Shown: piece after piece, positions 10,028 to 23,484 of the stretch
How the letters are laid out: each line of letters starts with the position of its first letter
How positions within the stretch are numbered: the first letter of the stretch is position 1
NCBI GenBank assembly: GCA_963556495.2
Contig: OY747711.1
Location: 38,916,914-38,980,913, forward strand
From: Valencia hispanica
Taxonomy: Eukaryota; Chordata; Actinopteri; Cyprinodontiformes; Valenciidae
Direction: 5' to 3'
Length of the DNA stretch: 64,000 bases
Notes under the pieces: generated by a model
Told to the model about the DNA's origin: nothing
Database searches by the model: none
What the model saw: only the letters and a program-made list of their open reading frames with translations
Translations under genes and position numbers: made by a program

Positions 10028-13000
10028 AGCACAGAAAAACTACAACGCTGTTAATGGGACTATGGGTCAATTTACCTGAGGACAAAAAAATTGGTCATTT
10101 ACCCCTTTAAGTATGTTGGCGGTGTACATATCTGCGTTAAATGGATTTGTGACATATCTCTGAGCTATAACTGGGATCAACATTGAAAGTTGATGGGACA
10201 GATACTGCTTGGTTTTGTATATTTACGTCACTCTATAGTATTCCCAAACATACAGCACCACAAAGTTTTGCCTTATTTACAAAAAACCCAAATATTAATA
10301 TTTGTATTATTGTCCAAACACCTAAAAACTTTAGATATGGATTTATTTTATTTGTTCCTTAACATTTGTTATTATATCCTTTCTGACTGAAATGTTAAAC
10401 TGTTGACCGATGAGACAAAACCTTGGAAAAAGGCACTACAATTCAATGCAATCTAACACTCCCTTTACTCAGATGAAGACTATGAAATTACATTAGCTGT
10501 GGCATGTTTCAGTTGTTTAAAAGTGCTTTTTTTCTCCTTTTTATATTATTATGTCAATGTCAGTTTCTTCAATTCATTTAATTTAGGGTAAAGCACTTAT
10601 AGTTTGTTTGCCAGCTGTCAAGAAGATTCACATAATGTGCTGCAGAATTTCAAGCCCATTGTATTACTGTAAAGTGTTGCTGCAAGTGTGGACACCAAAG
10701 CTGACGTTAGCCACACCAGTCTGGTACACCTCTATAGCAAGAATAAATAAGAATACATCTAACTTGACTGTTTCAGTTTATGTATTTTTTTTATTTATTG
10801 ATGCACCTCCAAACATTTTTTTACTAAAAAGGGTATTACGATTGTGTCAAATATGAGTACTTGTTAAAAATGTGATTAAATGCAATTCATTGAGATACAT
10901 TATTCAGCATTAATTATCAAGCATCAATAATCTGATACATTTTTTAACTTTACCACCATTAATTTATGGTTATGAAGTGAATGAAAGCCATTATAACTAT
11001 CAACTTAACGTATAATACCAACATATGTCCTTTGACACTACTTGGTGTGTTATAGTTTTGAGAGTAAAAAGTGAAGTGAGTTTACTTTGACACTCAAAAC
11101 TACTATGTCTCAGATGACTGACAAGCTACACCGACATTTTGGTGTACAATCATAATAATGATGTAATTGATCGTAAATTGTGTAAGTGAAATCCCTCAAA
11201 GTGTGTGATTCTTTGTCTGTTCTACATCATCTAACAGTTAGTGGGATTGGAAATGTGGCCAGTGTGCTTCTTATGGAAATAGAACTTTAAAATCTCCCTT
11301 CCTAACTTACCAGCCCTTATAAGGTTGAAATTATTTAAGTTATTGAAATTATTATTTTTTTAAGTAAAATTTTGGGAGGACCACCACGCCCAAAAGCACT
11401 CCTAGTGACCCCCATCCCCATGTGACAAAAGCACATCACTCTTATCACGGACACTATCTAAGAAGCTCTAACTCTTATCATCTTAAAAACAAATCCTGTA
11501 ACCATTGGATGTACAGCTATCATTGCCGAATAAATGTTCCGTATATCAAAAGTTCTTGCCAAACAGGTTTTATAAAGTCAACCAAAAGATGACACCTGTG
11601 CCAGCTACACAATATGCTGGGGCCATCTTTTGGCCATAACCCCACTCTGTACATAAATAATCTTTGCATGCTTCACCATATCCCTCTAAAAAGACACTCA
11701 TCAAGGCTCTCTGGTTATATATCTGCACAGGAATAGTACAACCAATCACAGCAGTGGAAGGTAGGCTGAGTCATGAATCATCAGCCAATCAGCTGCCACG
11801 GTGATAATAATAAAATGAGTCACAGATGGTGCGGAAGAGAGCTGAGGCAACAGTTCCTTATTGGTTAACTTGCTCAACCAACCAAGTGGAAAAAAACTTG
11901 AAAGAAGACAAAAATAAATGACTGGTTTGTGCTCAATAAAGAGTTTTTTTCTTCTTCAGGTAATATCAGCTCACATTCAGCCTTTCACAGCTGAATGTAC
12001 GAGCAGAGTACTAATACACATTTATAAAGAGAAGACATTTGTCTTGTGCTTCCATGAGGTGACAAAGAATTTAAAGAAACAACACACATGGCAGTAAAGT
12101 TATCATGATACGCTGGAAATAAAACACTGCTTATTATCTGCTAAGTCCCGCAATAACTCTTGTAGGTATAGCTTGGTGTTGAGTGTCTTATTACCCAAAA
12201 CAGTCGATTACTCTTCAACCATCTGGCTGTGACTGCACCAGCGAGCATCTAGTTTTGAAAGAAAAACGTAGAAAAACCTTATTTTGTTTCTACACCGCTT
12301 GAAAACATAACAATAGGTGTGGCTCAACTTGCATCTGCACCACCTTTCACACAAGTGCTAGTGTTCTGGTGTCACAATTGTGCAGTTTGCCTGGAAAAGG
12401 CCAATACGATATAAAAATGTGAGCACGGGAACCATAGATTCTAAAATCACACTGAGGGAACTTTGAGGCAAATCTTTATTAGTTCCATCAGCTACCCAAA
12501 ATACCAACATATCAACCTTTGCTGCTGTCACTCAGAAATATAGTTACTAAAAAATCGTAATCAGAAATAAAACTTTTTGATATAAGATTTTGGCCAAATC
12601 ACTATATCAAATAAACTTAACCTAATTTCAATAATGTCCATGTTTACTTTAGTTTCTTGATCTCTATTCCCTCTCTACTTGCATTCACTTTGAGGCAAAC
12701 TTGAACCTATCAAAACTGAGTTTAAGGTAGAAGCCAAAAAAAAGGACTTGCATGGTCACTTAATAAATAACAGTGTCGTTCCCCTTTATCCCGGGACTAT
12801 TTAAGCTAAAAGTGTGGTATATTAAAAACTTAATGTGATCTCACTATGTTTATAGGTCTTATTACAGGCTGGGTTGACCTAATCTCTGGCTGGTTATTTG
12901 CATAAGCGGATGCTCTCGGTAGCCACAATCAGCTGTTAGCCTGCTGATTCACTTCTCATTTCTAACTAATTTTCACTTCCTGGACGCTGCTGTCTTTAAA

Positions 13001-13307
13001 ACTAAGTAATATACAGTAAAACAAAAACAAAAAAACAACTAGTATATATGGACTGTGAATTAGGGACTCGTTAAATTTGTTTTCAGATATTACTAATTGC
13101 AAAACTATTTGAAAAAAAATTGTATCTTGTATTAGCTTTCACACTGTCAGGATCTCAGGTCCTATACAGTTTCAGTTTCTGTTTTGAGTTACTCAACCTC
13201 TTGTGATTTATTTATTTAATGGTGTTTAAAATATAGTAGAACAGAAAGTAAAAAAAACAAAAAAACATAATGAATCCTTAATCTGCTTCATACAATTCGA
13301 TCTGAAA
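10028..13307. other. Unassigned AT-rich DNA
   Basis: More than 3 kb without a recognisable gene or transposon. The only structure I noted is the hairpin at 11582-11633. Confidence 0.35.
11582..11633. repeat. Short inverted repeat / hairpin
   Basis: CCAAAAGATG (11582-11591) pairs with CATCTTTTGG (11624-11633), and an inner CCAGC pairs with GCTGG. It could be a remnant of a MITE or a chance palindrome. Confidence 0.4.
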
Positions 13308-13309
13308 TA

Positions 13310-13559
13310 CAGTGGACCCCTTAGTATTCTCGGGGGTTAGGGACCCCATTCCTCTCTGAATGGCTGAAATCTGTGAATGTGTTAGACCCCTCCAAGAATC
13401 CTTAGAACTGCCTATTTTAATAGTTCAAACACCAAATGTACCTTAATATGCATTATTCTGCACAGTGGAAACAGTCTTAGCAATATCACAGGAGCTAACA
13501 TCTGCATCAGCTAATAGATACAGTAAATCTGTGAACAATGTTCTAGGCGTAGCCCACTG
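13310..13559. mobile_element. Tigger-like MITE
   Basis: A 250-bp segment flanked by TA on both sides (13308-13309 and 13560-13561). Its ends are CAGTGGACCCCTTAG and, in reverse complement on the right, CAGTGGGCTACGCCTAG. TA duplication and a CAGTGG start fit non-autonomous mariner/Tigger elements. The match between the two ends is limited to about ten bases, so the call is moderate. Confidence 0.45.
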
Positions 13560-13561
13560 TA

Positions 13562-15213
13562 TACCCCTGTAGCTTTCATTCTATGTTGTTTTCCATCTGG
13601 TCTCAAATCTATTGCAGACTCTATGGATTGTTTTTCAGAATTATCCCATAGTTAGTATCATCCAATTAACTCTGACCAAAAAAACCGCATCCCCATAGCA
13701 TAATCCTACCACTACCATGTGTCACCAAGTAGATGGTGTACCTAATTTCTACACAGGAAAGTGCTCTATTTTAGACTTTCGTGCATGTCCATTGGTCAGA
13801 TTCTGATAACTGAGCTACTATACCCACAACAGTGGGATAAAGTAAAGTTTATTATAAAGCAAAACACAAACAAAGTACCTACAGCACCTTGACTACTGAA
13901 ATTGTGTTTTTAAAGCCAGTAATAAAACAGCTTTACCTCTATGTGGTGTGACCCATAAACTGAAATTACATAGCACTAATTATCTGACAAGTAACAAGTT
14001 TTAAGAAAAAGAACATTAAAATGCAAGTTTATTTTATTGCTATCAATTATGAAAATAAGCTATTTTTTAAGTTTACACTGTTTTATAATTTTGGACTGAG
14101 AATAACCCTGTCAAAAAGTGAATTTTTCAAAATACACCAAAACTATGTCCAACAGTAACCAAACTGCTTTTACTGGGAAAAATACAGGAAATAATTATAT
14201 AATTGCCAAAATATATTTAGTAAAATTAAATCAATGTATAATCGAATCTTTCCTAAAGATACTTTTGTTTTTGATTCTCAGTAAGCTATAGAGGGTTTAT
14301 TAGTATATGTTTTGGAGTGTGAATTACGTATTATGTACTTAGTAATAAGTTCTTGATTTGTAACAGCCGGAGAAAATCTGTGTGGTTCTCTGTTATTTCT
14401 GATTTGTAGAGCTTTCGAAGCATAGAGATTCACAGCAGTAAATGTGGTTTCTATTCATGTTAAGGTTGACTTTTAAAATGATTGCCAGATACCACAAAAA
14501 CAATAAAACAGGGACACCTGTTCTCCTCTGAACACCACTGCACCAGTTACAACATGAAAAATGATAGGTCCTTTTCCCTTCACTCGTTGCAGATTCCACT
14601 TTCGGCAGTGGAAGAAATTTAGGGGGAGTTATGAGGCTGTTGCGCCAGAGGTGAGGATGGGCAGATTTGGTTAAATTCAGAGAACAGTGCAATATCAAGT
14701 ACATGTTTATTCGTGTTTAGAGTATGCAGCTTGTCCTATAGTTTGAATCAGTTGGCTCTGCCTCCTGGTACTTTCAATTCAAGCTGGAATTTACCTAGCT
14801 CTACTAAATATGGAACCAACAGAGGACTCAAAAAGAGCAAAGAGAGGTCGTAAAGTTTTTTTTTTTAACGTTTTTTTTTTAGAGAGTGGGTTTATACAAA
14901 TGACCCCAAACTTTTAAGGATTTATTGGATAAATAAAAACAAAAACCTTATAGATCTTATTTACATTTTTAAGTCTAGTTGGAGTGCTTTGCAAAATAAT
15001 TCACATTGCATTAACTTTTTCAAACTTTTTTACATTACAACCACAGGCTTCATTGCATTTTATTAGATTTTTATGTAAGGGATAAAAAAATAAGTAGTGC
15101 ATATTTTGAGTTAATTGCATTTTAAATTATTTTGCAAATAAATCTTAAATTATGAAGTGTGTGCATTTGCATTAACCCACTTAACTGATCAAAACTGCCT
15201 TTTGTTTTAAATC
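13562..15213. other. Unassigned DNA
   Basis: No recognisable gene or element. A 103-codon minus-strand frame at 14393-14704 has no motif I know. Confidence 0.35.
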
Positions 15214-15320
15214 AATAAAAAAAAACTTTGTTCATCCCAAAGGGAAATTAAGTGTTTCTGCAACTCACATTATACAAGTTTCTTCAGAGTGGGTATAGAT
15301 GTTGATGGTGTTGTTACTGA
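15214..15320 (-). mobile_element. LINE 3' end fragment
   Basis: The phrase 'ttcatcccaaagggaaatta' read in reverse resembles the common LINE 3' end with a conserved 'aatttccctttggga' stretch. The same kind of sequence is seen at 50145-50175 inside another element. Short and degraded. Confidence 0.35.
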
Positions 15321-16189
15321 ATAACGACCTTTATGTTTAAGATGTAATGTCTAGGTTCTAACTATCTAAACTGTCAACTATCTGGCTGATGGATTTCAAT
15401 AGAGTCACAAAGCACTCTTCAGGCACTTGAAGTCCTCCAGGAACTTGATGTTTATTTTGCACAAACAGGACGGTACACAGCTTACAAGCACAGACACACA
15501 CACTTTCACTCTGAAAAATGCATTGATCAGACCTCTTAATTTATACCTTCATGCCTTCCGATGGTTCCCTCTCCTGGGACCTCCTTTTTCCTTCATGAGA
15601 CATAATTTTTTTTTTTCACCATTAACAGCTCCACATTCATTCTACCCGTGTCTGGTTATCATGTTGTCTTTTTTTTTTTTTTACTTTTATGAATTGGACA
15701 CACCTGTTAGATGAGACAAACAACCCTATATGGGCACAATTACTCATCCCAACTGTCAGCTCTGGGCACATTTAAGCACACAAGGATCACTGTATACCAA
15801 CAAAAGGACAATATAGGACTTCAGGCTACAGAACAAGGTTTTTTGGATACCAAAAGATGTACAATATAGGACTTCAGCCTACAGAACAAGTGTTTTTTTC
15901 CCCTGACATCGACAATCTCCAAAGTCTTGAATGATGTTCACATGTTTTATGTTCTATGTTTGAAAGCACGGGGGTGTTCTCAAAAATGACAATCTGCATG
16001 TTTTAAGGCATGGGTGTGTTCACAAAAAAGACAATTTGTGCACAGTGTGGCTGACAAACAGTGACAGTGATGCTTATCTGTCTGAGATTTGTTTTACACA
16101 GAGATACTCAAACATAATTCCGTCTGTCTGAGGCCTTTCTAGCATGTTCTCTCCTTTTCAATGTTTTTCCTAGGTACCGTTTACCATTT
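15321..16189. other. Unassigned DNA with a local direct repeat
   Basis: A ~28-bp phrase beginning ACAATATAGGACTTCAG occurs at about 15809 and again at about 15861, 52 bases apart, with few changes. The neighbouring 'gttctcaaaaatgacaat' and 'gttcacaaaaaagacaat' phrases also look like a decayed duplication. No gene is visible. Confidence 0.45.
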
Positions 16190-16340
16190 AATACTCTACA
16201 ATGGCTGTGGAGAGGAAGGACTTCTTGTAGTGGTCAATGTTACATCAATTCTATTGAAGCCTCTGACTGAACTCATTCTGATAAAGAGGATGCACCTGGT
16301 TATTGCAGACTGTAGAACATATGCTTCCTCAGGAAGTGCG
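16190..16340 (-). mobile_element. Possible Rex1-like LINE fragment
   Basis: The phrases 'gaaggacttcttgtagtggt' and 'gaagcctctgactgaa' resemble 'gaatgatctcctgtagcag' and 'gaagcctctgaccgaa' at 50245-50290. Both look like pieces of the same LINE body in reverse orientation. Similarity is partial. Confidence 0.3.
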
Positions 16341-16963
16341 TTGAGCTCTGTCCCTTACTATAGACAGGTTCACTGTTGCTTCTCTAGCTTAGTCTGGTGT
16401 CCAGCTCTGAGGTATCCATACTGCAATCTCCCCTTTTTCCACATAGTGGAAATAGTGTGAGACCAACAACTGCAAGTCTTTTGGGGCGTTAGATGCCTGG
16501 GGTGTTTGTCCTGTCCTAGAGTAGCATGAATGTCTCGGAAGGTGGTAGAAAGATAGCATCAACAGACTTTTCAAAGTTTCTCCTGGGGGAATCCCCAGTT
16601 CTTTATTGAATCCATCCAATACTGGCTTTACACAAACTTTGAACAGCACAGCTCAAACTCATCAGTCTATACCAGTGTTTCTCAAACTATGGGGCGAGCC
16701 CCACTAGTGGGGCGTGACATCAACGGGATTTAAATAGTTTTTTACCCCTAAATTCTATCGTTGTGAATGTTTCACTGCACTGTTAATTAAATCAACCAAC
16801 TCCCCCCTCTCAAATTAAACACTCAAATAAATTAGCAATTGTGATCATCATTGTAAACAGAACCAGGACCTGGAACATCGGGCTGGGAGTTTGACGTCAG
16901 AATATATCGCAGCAGAACAAAACAAGCTGAAATAGCCGCATTATCAGAGATTCCATCTACAAA

Positions 16964-17050
16964 ATGGACAAATATCTAAAAAGATCAGGGAACGTTTCAG
17001 AGTCAGAGAAGTCACACGGTCAACCACGGAGGAAATACAGGGATGAGTAT
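16964..17050 (+). pseudogene. hAT transposase N-terminal stub
   Basis: Translation gives MDKYLKRS, a polar stretch, then RRKYRDEY. This pattern (start, polar linker, 'RKY.E.Y') is typical of the beginning of fish hAT transposases of the ZBED/Charlie kind. The frame is cut by the SINE insertion at 17051; beyond the SINE it would meet a stop almost at once. About 29 residues remain; no zinc finger, RNase H-like or dimerisation domain is left. Confidence 0.6.
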
Positions 17051-17413
17051 CCATCCATCCATCCATTTTCTATACCCGTCATTCCTATGCAGGGTTGCGG
17101 GGGGCTGGTGCCTATCTCCAGCGGTCAAGGGGCGAGAGGCGGGGTACACCTTGGACAGGTCGCCAGTCCATCGCAGGGCAACACAGAGACATACAGGACA
17201 AACAACTACACACACACTCATACCTAAGGGCAATTTTATTAAAGAAACCAATTCACCTAACAGTCATGTTTTTGGACTGTGGGAGGAAGCCGGAGTACCC
17301 GGAGAGAACCCACGCATGCACAGGGAGAACATGCAAACTCCATGCAGAAAGACCCCAGGTTGGGATTTGAACCCAGGACCTTCTTGCTGCAAGGCAAAAG
17401 TGCTACCAACTGC
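17051..17413 (-). mobile_element. V-SINE-type tRNA-derived SINE
   Basis: Read on the minus strand it starts with a tRNA-like head. GGTTCAAATCC is an almost perfect B box, while the A box is cut at the 5' end. A central domain follows with 'gggttctctccgggtactcc' and 'cctcccacagtccaaaaaca', which is the conserved V-SINE core. A tail then ends in GGAT repeats. A 4-bp GTAT lies on both sides (17047-17050 and 17414-17417), a possible short target duplication. It is the most complete of three copies in the window, with others at 7610-7805 and 48010-48135. Confidence 0.8.
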
Positions 17414-17733
17414 GTATTTTTGAAAGCTTTGCATTTGTGATAAAATTACAACTTTTATTTTCTCCAACTGTGAGCTGAAGTTCTACATGTAGCAACTACT
17501 GACAGCATATATTTCTGAGCCGCTTTTATAACAGTGTGCAACCCCCTTTTCCAACTAATTTATACCCTTAAAAACTTGTAGACTAACTCGGCTATTTAAA
17601 TAAATAAAATACTTAAAAAATCAGGCGTGGTCACCATTCTGTCGGGCCGATAAAAGCAGGGGGGGCATTGGGTATGCTCATTTGTCCAAAGTGGGGAATG
17701 ATAAAAAAAAGTTTGAGAAACACTGGTCTATAC

Positions 17734-19185
17734 CATTGAAATACAGGTCATCAAACAACAAAACTCCAAACATAGAAACATGAATTACATTATTAATTTA
17801 ATTAGCAAACTAATCTACACAACTAAATTATATACAAAACAAAACACTTCATACAATACAACTCAATAGGTAACTTTTCAAAAGAAAAATACTAGACAAG
17901 AAAAGAAAAACCCTTCACTTGGTTTAACCCAGTGATGCAATCAATTGCCATGTACCTATACAAACAGGAAGTGCTGTGCATACTAAATCCATTTTTAGGT
18001 GGACTGAAAAGTGCTCCATGGGATGTTCAAAAGTTGGAATAATGTTTCATAAATTGACTTGCCAGGGGGCCCTTGATGCAATCCATCTTGGTATCAAGGA
18101 TTAAAGTGATAGGCTTTTTGTGGTTTCTGTGAGATTCTTATGAGAAAGTCAGTAACTCATAGAAGTAAACAGCCGTAAGAGTGATCTCAGTTACAGATGT
18201 GACAACGGTTCATATTCCCAGTGCTTTTTAAACTGCATTCAGTTCAGCTTCTTGATTAATGCATTGTGCTATGGTTGCTGAAATGTAACAGCTGATCTGT
18301 GGTGGGATACAACTAACTACTCCCCACACACTCTAATTTGCCTTCCATGAAAATGGTTTATTAGATGGCATTGGACAGTAAAATAATCATAGATTCAGCT
18401 TGATGTAAAAAAATGTTACCCGAAAATGTTTATCAAACAAGTCTGGATAATGATTCATGAAGGTTTATGAGTCACCAACAGGCTAGATTGCTTTCAGTGG
18501 TGTTAATCAAACTAAAAGAGTTTCATAGATATATAATAGATATATAGTATAGTATATATAGATACATAGTATATACATAGATATTTAGCAGATATATAAT
18601 ACGACACTATATACTACATCTGTTGCATATGAAGCTGAGTTTTAGTCAAAAATCAATGTAAAACATCTATCAAAACAGCTCTAGTTTTCATATTAGGTAT
18701 TTGTTCATAAGTGAGAAATCGATATAGTTTATTTACAGTCTATATTCTATTATATTTAAATAATTTTAAATATTTTAATTAAAAGCATTTTTTTCTTTTA
18801 GACTAATCTTTAGAAGCACAGTTTCTAAAGTAACATATTTAAGAACCAGCTACACCACTTTTAAACTCAGATCTCTGATTAACCGTCTAAACTGAGTAAA
18901 TCTCTGGCTGCTGCTGATTGGCTCTCTGAGAAACCATGGGATGTTGAGAGTGGTGTGACTGCCCATAAAAGGGGAGTAATCCATATGGAAAGTACCTGAA
19001 ATTCTAACAGAGTCAATTGCTTGTGTGTGTTTGTGTGTGAATGCGTGAGTGTGTGTGTGCGCGAACTTGCTGATGACAAATCTGTTTGCCTTTTAGGACA
19101 CACCTTTTTGAGACAAAAATCAATTCTTACTAGTGTTAAACTGTGTCAGGCCACAAATTGATGTAAGTTAAACTAAAATGTAAAC
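17734..19185. other. Unassigned AT-rich DNA
   Basis: No gene or element ends are recognisable. An AT-rich tract of 'tagatatata' phrases lies at 18524-18605, and a TG-rich stretch at about 19021-19062. Confidence 0.4.
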
Positions 19186-20762
19186 TTAAAGGTACAGTGT
19201 GTAATATTTTTACTTGTTTACTTTCAAATTCTGTGTGTCCCATTCACACACTTGTCCTTTTTCATTAATATTTCTCACCAATGTCTATTGTAAATATTCC
19301 TGTTAACTTGAAATTTTACATCGTAATATACATTAGTGGTGGGTGGATCGATCTAAATATAGTATCGATACCAAGTCCGTATCGGATCGATACTAGCCTA
19401 GTGAAATCAATTCTTTACTTTAGTTCCACACTTGTTTGCAAAGCTGCAGTTTCGGAAAAGAGGAAACAGCCAAGTCGCCGGACTCGCCCCTCCCGTGTCA
19501 GCTCAGAGCAGGCACACACATGCTCCTCCTCCCCCCCTCTTGTGTTTAGATGTTGCGCCGTCACGTGAGTCACCGTTGTCAAACCTTCGTTCTGCACAGA
19601 TTATCTAAAGGCATTGGAGGTTGTTGTTTACACATTATTTATATTTTCACCGGTTGTTGTTTTTGTTGTTGAGAATTTTAATTTAATTTTTGTATTATAG
19701 TTTCTCAACAGCACTTGTGTGTTTTAATTTGTTTCCTGGTTTGCGTGCACTTTCTATTTAAGTTTGAAAAACTTGATAATAAAGCATTTTCTATTTAATC
19801 ATAAACTTTGTCCTGATTCTGTACTGGGTTTTACCTATTGAATAATAAAAAAGGAAACATCACAAAAAACATTTAAGGCCATGAAAATTTATTAAGATTT
19901 AGAAATGCAACGACGCTTCCACTTTATTTATTAAGAAGTATCGGGGATACGGGCCCGTATTTACTTGGTATCGGATCGATACCAAAATATGTAATATCGC
20001 ACACCACTAATATACATCAACTGTGGTCGACCCACCTAGTCATGCTCTGTCTTGAAATACAATAGCTGTTTAGGGACATCCAAAATATAATGATCCGCGT
20101 TTCGAGTCCTCTCTTGAAAACACTGATCTTCGAGAAGTTGTAGCGGTTCTCTTTCTCCCTCTAAACGTTGTGTGGGGGATGGCGCCGGTTCTCTCCGTGG
20201 CAGTCTGGCTGGTTTGGGGAAATCCTTCCTCTTGGGTAGCTTGTGCTGCTTCAACTGCATGTGACACACCTCTGCCTCTCTGTGCTCTACCTCGTCTGTG
20301 TCCTCTGCCTGTCTCAACTGATGCCAAATCGTCGGATCATATCTGAGTCCGTTTGCAGAGGGGGAAAAAAAACACTACAGACTCCACTACAGTATATATC
20401 CAAAATGGCAAATCAAATGAATAGCCTCAAATATATCAAATAAACAAAACAATATAGTTTGCTTGTTACATTAGCTTTGAGTCATTACAAATTTGCTGGT
20501 TGCTGTTAGCCGTGAAATACAGCAAACATAATTAACATCAACATAGCTAACATAAAAACAGTTTTTATTACTCAACACATATTTAGATACAATTTAGAAA
20601 AGAATACAGATTAAAAGAACGGACCTAATCGCTGGATTGAAAGCTGGACATCATTGATAATATATTGCCTTTTTTTAATGCGGGTGGACTACCGTTGTTG
20701 CAATACCCACTCTGAATTGCGTGGCGCTAAAGAGTAAAGAAAATGTACACGCTGTACCTTAA
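19186..20762. mobile_element. TTAA-flanked element, split by a hAT
   Basis: TTAA lies at 19186-19189 and 20759-20762. The inner ends are AGGTACAGTGTGTAAT on the left and, in reverse complement, GGTACAGCGTGTACAT on the right, so they match over about 13 bases with one base offset. A hAT (19334-20009) sits inside. The remaining ~900 bp hold only short frames without a known domain. Kolobok- or piggyBac-like, non-autonomous. Confidence 0.6.
19334..20009. mobile_element. hAT MITE with perfect 8-bp duplication
   Basis: The ends are TAGTGGTGGG on the left and, in reverse complement, TAGTGGTGTG on the right, followed on both sides by phrases built on 'tatcgatacc'. The flanks carry the identical 8-bp ATATACAT at 19326-19333 and 20010-20017. 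There is no transposase motif inside. Because it disrupts the TTAA element around it, it inserted later. Confidence 0.85.
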
Positions 20763-20944
20763 AAAAAAAAAAGAAAAAGAAAAAGAGTTGATGGTTTGGG
20801 TTTCAGAATCAGTCTAATTTCTGAAATCATGTGTACTGGTAGTTGTCTGGAAACTAGTTCTGCAGTAATTTAGGTAAAACAAGGAACAACTAGCCATTTG
20901 TAAAACTAAAATGAAGAAACTTCATTCAAAAAATTTCTTTTGTG

Positions 20945-21605
20945 GAGTTTTCCTGGCCTCTGGGCCCATGGCGGGATCCACCCTGGAGTTGCAGGTTGTC
21001 TGCGGAGCCCATGGGCTCGTCGCTGCGGCCCCCCTGACCCCTGCATTGTAGCTGATGGATGTTCTCCCAGGGCTGCCCTCTGCTCCCCTCTTGGGGGTGC
21101 GGTCAGTCAGCCCTGGTCTGCCTGGGGCTCCTGTGCTCTAGGGGTCCTTTGGCTCCTCACGCCAGCTATTGAACACTCGTATGGAGAAACCTAATATTCA
21201 CCAGCATGCTCATACACACACACAGGTGTGGAGATTCCAGAGTTTACAGATACATTCTTGGGCTTAGGTTACCATTACTAAATCTTGTAATAGTCGGTAC
21301 CATAAACTTTTCAGTGATGCTGTTATTGTATTGATATATCTATTTGTGGGTTGTGGTTGTGTAGTTCTCAGTTTGCATTGTTTGATTTGTTTTGTTGTTT
21401 TTTTCCCTCTCCCTGCCATCCTGGTGGTGTGGAGAGAGAATGGGATGTTTTCTTGTGTCTTCTTTGTTCCCCTTTCTTTCTTGTATCTTCAGCTTACCCT
21501 CTCCCTCGAAACCTTTTTTTCCTACCTCTCTTCATCTGCTTTCTTTCTTTCCCTTTATTTTCTGTCTCCGTTTCCCAGGCTCATCGGAAACAAAACAAAC
21601 CTACA
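20945..21605 (+). repeat. GC-rich interspersed repeat, class unknown (copy A)
   Basis: The first ~250 bp are strikingly GC-rich in an AT-rich window. The rest is a pyrimidine-rich stretch with phrases such as 'tctcagtttgcattgtttg', 'tttcttgtatcttcagctta' and 'ccctctccctc'. The same order of segments occurs in reverse orientation at 46165-47110, which is longer. Both copies share the phrase 'attgaacactcgtatggaga' with a few changes. I recall similar GC-rich repeats from fish genomes but cannot assign a class. No target duplication found. Confidence 0.65.
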
Positions 21606-21848
21606 GTAATTATTAAGATTTCTTACACATATGTATCAAGCGGAGTAGTATAGCAAAAGCTGTAGTGCTCCACTCGTGATAGTAAATCTGTCGGGCCTCT
21701 ACTTGGTACTCAGACAAGGGCATGAAAAATACAACTAACCACAACACTGAATCAGTGGGATCCCTTTTTCTCTTTCATGGTAACAAGATGATCCCGTCTG
21801 GGGCAGTTTTAAAGGTTTCATCGCCTCGTTAGGAAGTCGGTTGCCACA
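21606..21848. other. Unassigned DNA
   Basis: Short spacer between the GC-rich repeat and the Tc1 element. No feature seen. Confidence 0.4.
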
Positions 21849-21850
21849 TA

Positions 21851-22062
21851 CAGTTGTGTGCGAAAGTCAGGGCACCCCTTTAAAAACAGCATATTTTATA
21901 TATTTAAAAATGTATATTCATATTTACTGTCTCTCTGGTATATGGGAAAAAAAGACAATATTGTCAGGAAACATTAATGCATAGTTACATTTTATTTTAT
22001 AAATTGAACAAAATTACAAAAATTAAAAACATAATTTTGGCATGTGCAAAAGTTGGGGCACC
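21851..22062 (+). repeat. Tc1 left inverted repeat (IR/DR)
   Basis: The outer motif is at about 21855-21878 and the inner motif at about 22041-22063. In Tc1 elements these are the binding sites of the transposase N-terminal domain. The right arm at 23270-23482 is its reverse complement with a few differences. Confidence 0.9.
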
Positions 22063-22127
22063 CTGAGAGTTTCAAAGTTTCAGATTCTTTTTACAAGCTC
22101 AGACCTCTACCAGCTCATTGGTCCTGA

Positions 22128-23252
<1,125 letters not shown>

Positions 23253-23269
23253 AGGTACTGATGCTGTAG

Positions 23270-23482
23270 AGTGCCCCGACTTTTGCACATGCCAAAATTA
23301 TGTTTTTAATTTTTGTAATTTTGTTCAATTTATAAAATAAAATGTAACTATGCATTAATGTTTCCTGACAATATTGTCTTTTTTTTCCCATATACCAGAG
23401 AGACAGTAAATATGAATATACATTTTTAAATATATAAAATATGCTGTTTTTAAAGGGGTGCTCTGACTTTCGCACACAACTG
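23270..23482 (-). repeat. Tc1 right inverted repeat (IR/DR)
   Basis: Reverse complement of the left arm. Visible differences are one G/A change in the outer motif, one A-run length change, and T/C changes in the inner motif. The element stops at G23482 and is followed by TA. Confidence 0.9.
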
Positions 23483-23484
23483 TA

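Larger units (their letters stand above)
16673..17725 (+). mobile_element. hAT transposon remnant with perfect ends
   Basis: The element starts and ends with the 16-bp inverted repeat CAGTGTTTCTCAAACT and is flanked by a perfect 8-bp target duplication, GTCTATAC, at 16665-16672 and 17726-17733. Both features define a hAT (Charlie/ZBED-like) insertion. Inside lies a short piece of transposase start (16964-17050) interrupted by a minus-strand SINE (17051-17413). Most of the transposase gene is gone, so it is non-autonomous. Removing the SINE leaves a much shorter deletion derivative. Confidence 0.85.
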
